Shown here piece after piece: positions 61,975 through 64,000 of a stretch of DNA of 64,000 bases (position 1 is the first letter of the stretch; every line of letters starts with the position of its first letter). The DNA is taken from assembly GCF_009184545.1 (NCBI RefSeq), contig NZ_QJOW01000004.1, positions 62,001 through 126,000 of the forward strand. Direction: 5' to 3'. A program made the position numbers and the translations under genes. The notes beneath the pieces are model-generated. The model searched no databases. It saw only the letters and a list, made by a program, of their open reading frames with translations, and was not told the origin of the DNA. This DNA is from Halosegnis rubeus (GTDB lineage Archaea > Halobacteriota > Halobacteria > Halobacteriales > Haloarculaceae).

Positions 61975-62585
61975 CCCAACTCCGGTAGCCCGTCGATCGC
62001 CTCACCGAGGTGGTCGCGAACCGTCGCCATCGCGGCCTTCGTCTGTTCGTCGGCGTTTTCGAGCGGAAGCTGTTCGAGGTAGCCGTCGGCGAGGCGCGCG
62101 TACACGGACGCCTCGTCCATGTAGGTTAAGCCGAGCTGGTTCGCCCAGATGTGACCCGGCCGGTTCTGTCGGGCGTGCCACGCGAGCGACTTGCCGAGTT
62201 CCTCCTCGATAGCAGCGACCGACAGCGACGACAGCCGGGCACGCGCCTCCAGCCACGTGTCGAGCCCGTCTCCCCAAAAGGTTCGAAACCGCTCCGGGTC
62301 GTGAGGGGCCTCGATGCGGTAGTTGTCGGGGTCGTATGTCGTCAGGGCGGCCTGCGTCTGGGCGGCGGCGTGTTCGGGGTCGTCGCTCGCGGCGATGACG
62401 CGAATCACCTTCGTCCCGAGTTCGTCGCCGCCCCAGAAGCTGTGTGACCAGTGTTCGATGTTGCCTTCGAGTTCGAGCGCGTCGAACACCGGGGCGACGT
62501 GGTCGGTAAGCGCCTCGCGTTTCGCCTCGCGAAGCGGCTTGTCGATGAACCGGGGCCACGCCAGCGCGAAGGCGAGATACTCCAT
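61971..62585 (-). CDS. Uncharacterised haloarchaeal protein
   Basis: The 204-aa soluble protein (MEYLAFALAWPRFIDKPLRE) is mostly helical, with Trp-rich segments NIEHWSHSFWGGDELGTKVI and ERFRTFWGDGLDTWLEARAR. It appears complete and its codon use matches the core. I do not recognise a family. Confidence 0.6.
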   Translation of the reverse strand: MEYLAFALAWPRFIDKPLREAKREALTDHVAPVFDALELEGNIEHWSHSFWGGDELGTKVIRVIAASDDPEHAAAQTQAALTTYDPDNYRIEAPHDPERFRTFWGDGLDTWLEARARLSSLSVAAIEEELGKSLAWHARQNRPGHIWANQLGLTYMDEASVYARLADGYLEQLPLENADEQTKAAMATVRDHLGEAIDGLPELG

Positions 62586-62664
62586 ACCCCGACTCTACTC
62601 GCGACAGCTCTTAACGAACCGGGTCGACCGACAGCGTTTTTCACAGCCGGAGCCACCTCCGGCC

Positions 62665-64000
62665 GTGAACATTCGCGGTCCCGTCGTCGCCTGCGAGGAG
62701 CCACGCACAGTCGAGACCTCCGGCGGGACCAGCGAGCTCGCCGAGGTGGAAATTCGCCCCGGTCAGGGCGCACGCGACCCGGTCACGGTCACGCTGTGGG
62801 GGAAGTGGACGGAGACGGCCGCCGTGCTCGACGTCGGGATGGACCTGCTCGTCGTCGACCCCGACGAACGCGAGTATCAGGGGGAGACGCAGTACGCGAC
62901 CGGCCGTGACACCTTCGTCGTCGTGAACCCGGAGTTCCTCGTGGACGTGACCGACGTGCGCTCGTGGGTCCAGTGTCCGCGGATGTACTATCTGAACAAG
63001 CTGTCCGCGACCCCGCTGGCATATCCGGTCGTGCGCGGGACGGTCGTCCACGAGGTCTTCGGCGACCTGTTGCGCGGCCACGACCTCGAAGACTCCATCG
63101 AAGAGCGCGTCGCCGAGGCCGGTCTCGACATCGGCCTGCTCGGCGAGGAACGCGACGCCGTGGCCGAGGAGGTCCGACAGAACGCCGGCGCAATCGAGGG
63201 GTGGCTCGCGCAAGGCACATTGACCGAAGAAGACGAGTGGCGCTCCGAACAGACGCTGCTCTCGGAGACGTTCGGCATCAAAGGACGGGCCGACGCGGTT
63301 CGCCGCGGGATGCCCGTCGAACTCAAGACCGGCAAGAATCTCAAGCGCGACCCCAGATTCCACGATAAGGTACAGGCGGCTTGTTATGCACTCGTCCTCG
63401 GGGAACACGAAGCCCGCCGGGAGGGAACGAGCATCGGCGCGGCGGCCCCCGATACGGGCACGCTCCTCTACACCAAGAACAACGCACTCGACCGAACAGA
63501 AGAAAACGGCGACCTCTCGCCGGCAAAGGAGTTCTCACTCGGCGTCGGCCTCCTGAAGTACGTCGTCCGCCAGCGCAACGAGATCGCCGCGATGGAACAC
63601 GACTTCGACGTACCGACCGGCTACGAGGCCGACGCCGTCTGTGAGTACTGCTTCGAGCAGGACACCTGCATGGTCGTCTCCGGCCGACTGGACCAGGAGT
63701 CGAAGGCCGGGCAAATCGGGACGCCCGTGCCCGAACACGAGCGCGAGTACTTCGACCGCTTCTACCGCGCTCTCGAAGCAGAGCGCCGCGAGGTCCACGC
63801 CGAGTACCGGAAGCTGTGGGAACAGACGGCGACCGAACGGGCCGACGACGACCGCGCGCTCGTCGACCTCGACCCGGTCGACCGGACGGAACGCCCCGAC
63901 GGCTCGTGGGAGCTTCGGGCGCGCCACAGCTCGGATGCGGTGTCGAAACTGCGTGAAGGCGACATCGCGCTCGCGAGCGACGGCCACCCGACCCGGGGGA
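62665..64000 (+). CDS. Dna2/Cas4-type nuclease-helicase, N-terminal part (runs off the end)
   Basis: The open frame from GTG 62665 continues past the window end (445 codons seen). An OB-like N-terminus is followed by a Cas4-type PD-(D/E)XK nuclease: VQCPRMYYLNKL (first cluster Cys), HEVFGDLL, GRADAVRRGMPVELKTGKN with the D...E-x-K site, and CEYCFEQDTC for the remaining cluster cysteines. A superfamily 1 helicase domain is expected downstream, as in archaeal Dna2-like proteins involved in replication and repair. Confidence 0.82.
   Translation, partial: MNIRGPVVACEEPRTVETSGGTSELAEVEIRPGQGARDPVTVTLWGKWTETAAVLDVGMDLLVVDPDEREYQGETQYATGRDTFVVVNPEFLVDVTDVRSWVQCPRMYYLNKLSATPLAYPVVRGTVVHEVFGDLLRGHDLEDSIEERVAEAGLDIGLLGEERDAVAEEVRQNAGAIEGWLAQGTLTEEDEWRSEQTLLSETFGIKGRADAVRRGMPVELKTGKNLKRDPRFHDKVQAACYALVLGEHEARREGTSIGAAAPDTGTLLYTKNNALDRTEENGDLSPAKEFSLGVGLLKYVVRQRNEIAAMEHDFDVPTGYEADAVCEYCFEQDTCMVVSGRLDQESKAGQIGTPVPEHEREYFDRFYRALEAERREVHAEYRKLWEQTATERADDDRALVDLDPVDRTERPDGSWELRARHSSDAVSKLREGDIALASDGHPTRG

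Overview
The window is a haloarchaeal chromosome segment (class Halobacteria). The core proteins are acidic, the coding DNA is GC-rich, most genes start at or just after a BRE/TATA box, and the landmarks are archaeal: L21e, L7Ae, RpoF, TFB, proteasome alpha and beta, and Dna2/Cas4-like and MTQ2-type proteins. No rRNA or tRNA gene was found. The layout is core (1-12.1 kb), accessory island (about 12.1-51.7 kb), core (51.7-64 kb).

Left core, 1-7.2 kb: DUF2391 membrane protein, HVO_2753-type zinc-finger micro-protein, EF-1 beta, then the archaeal run rpl21e-rpoF-DUF655-rsmA-mscS-MTQ2-like methyltransferase, and the two-gene haloarchaeal methionine synthase. It leads into sulfur module A (7.2-11.4 kb, GC-rich): SAM methyltransferase, DsrE-like protein, TusA, rhodanese-metallo-beta-lactamase fusion, two half-size YeeE/YedE transporters and a winged-helix regulator.

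Island, first part (12.3-23.3 kb, visibly lower GC): module B repeats nearly the same parts list. It has thioredoxin, regulator, TauE/SafE exporter with a 50-aa partner, PiT-type permease, the YeeE/YedE pair, rhodanese-MBL, TusA, DsrE-like, class V aminotransferase, a second thioredoxin, a third regulator, DUF302 and a SAM methyltransferase. Both modules look like a sulfane-sulfur (thiosulfate or persulfide) import, relay and detoxification system. An 8-base sequence, CAATACTA, and TTGTGT-N7-ACACAA-type palindromes recur upstream of its genes. Two of the three regulators share a C-x5-C pair, so a thiol-switch regulon is plausible.

Island, second part (23.3-51.7 kb): a mosaic of intact accessory genes and gene debris. 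Intact genes include an AI-2E-type permease, a DUF234-type ATPase, universal stress protein, an antitoxin/RelE pair, DUF1330, PiT, two TrkA, an APC permease, CNNM/CorC, SufB, TFB and DUF2237. Debris includes pieces of CoxA, DUF2061, a SNF2-type helicase, an ion channel, a halocyanin, a permease, an amidohydrolase, Orc1/Cdc6, UPF0175, a metallophosphoesterase and a universal stress protein. About a dozen 5'-truncated TnpB elements are scattered through it, most reduced to the right-end hairpin, plus truncated IS5-like copies. An orphan CRISPR array (36675-37226) has no cas genes here and a damaged leader-proximal repeat.

Right core, 51.7-64 kb: a lipoprotein cut by a TnpB fragment, then the ndk-rpl24e-rps28e-rpl7ae operon, an MDR oxidoreductase, tmcA, a frameshifted histidine kinase, a ferredoxin, the adjacent proteasome genes psmB-psmA, moaA, three uncharacterised genes and the start of a Dna2/Cas4-type gene that runs off the end.
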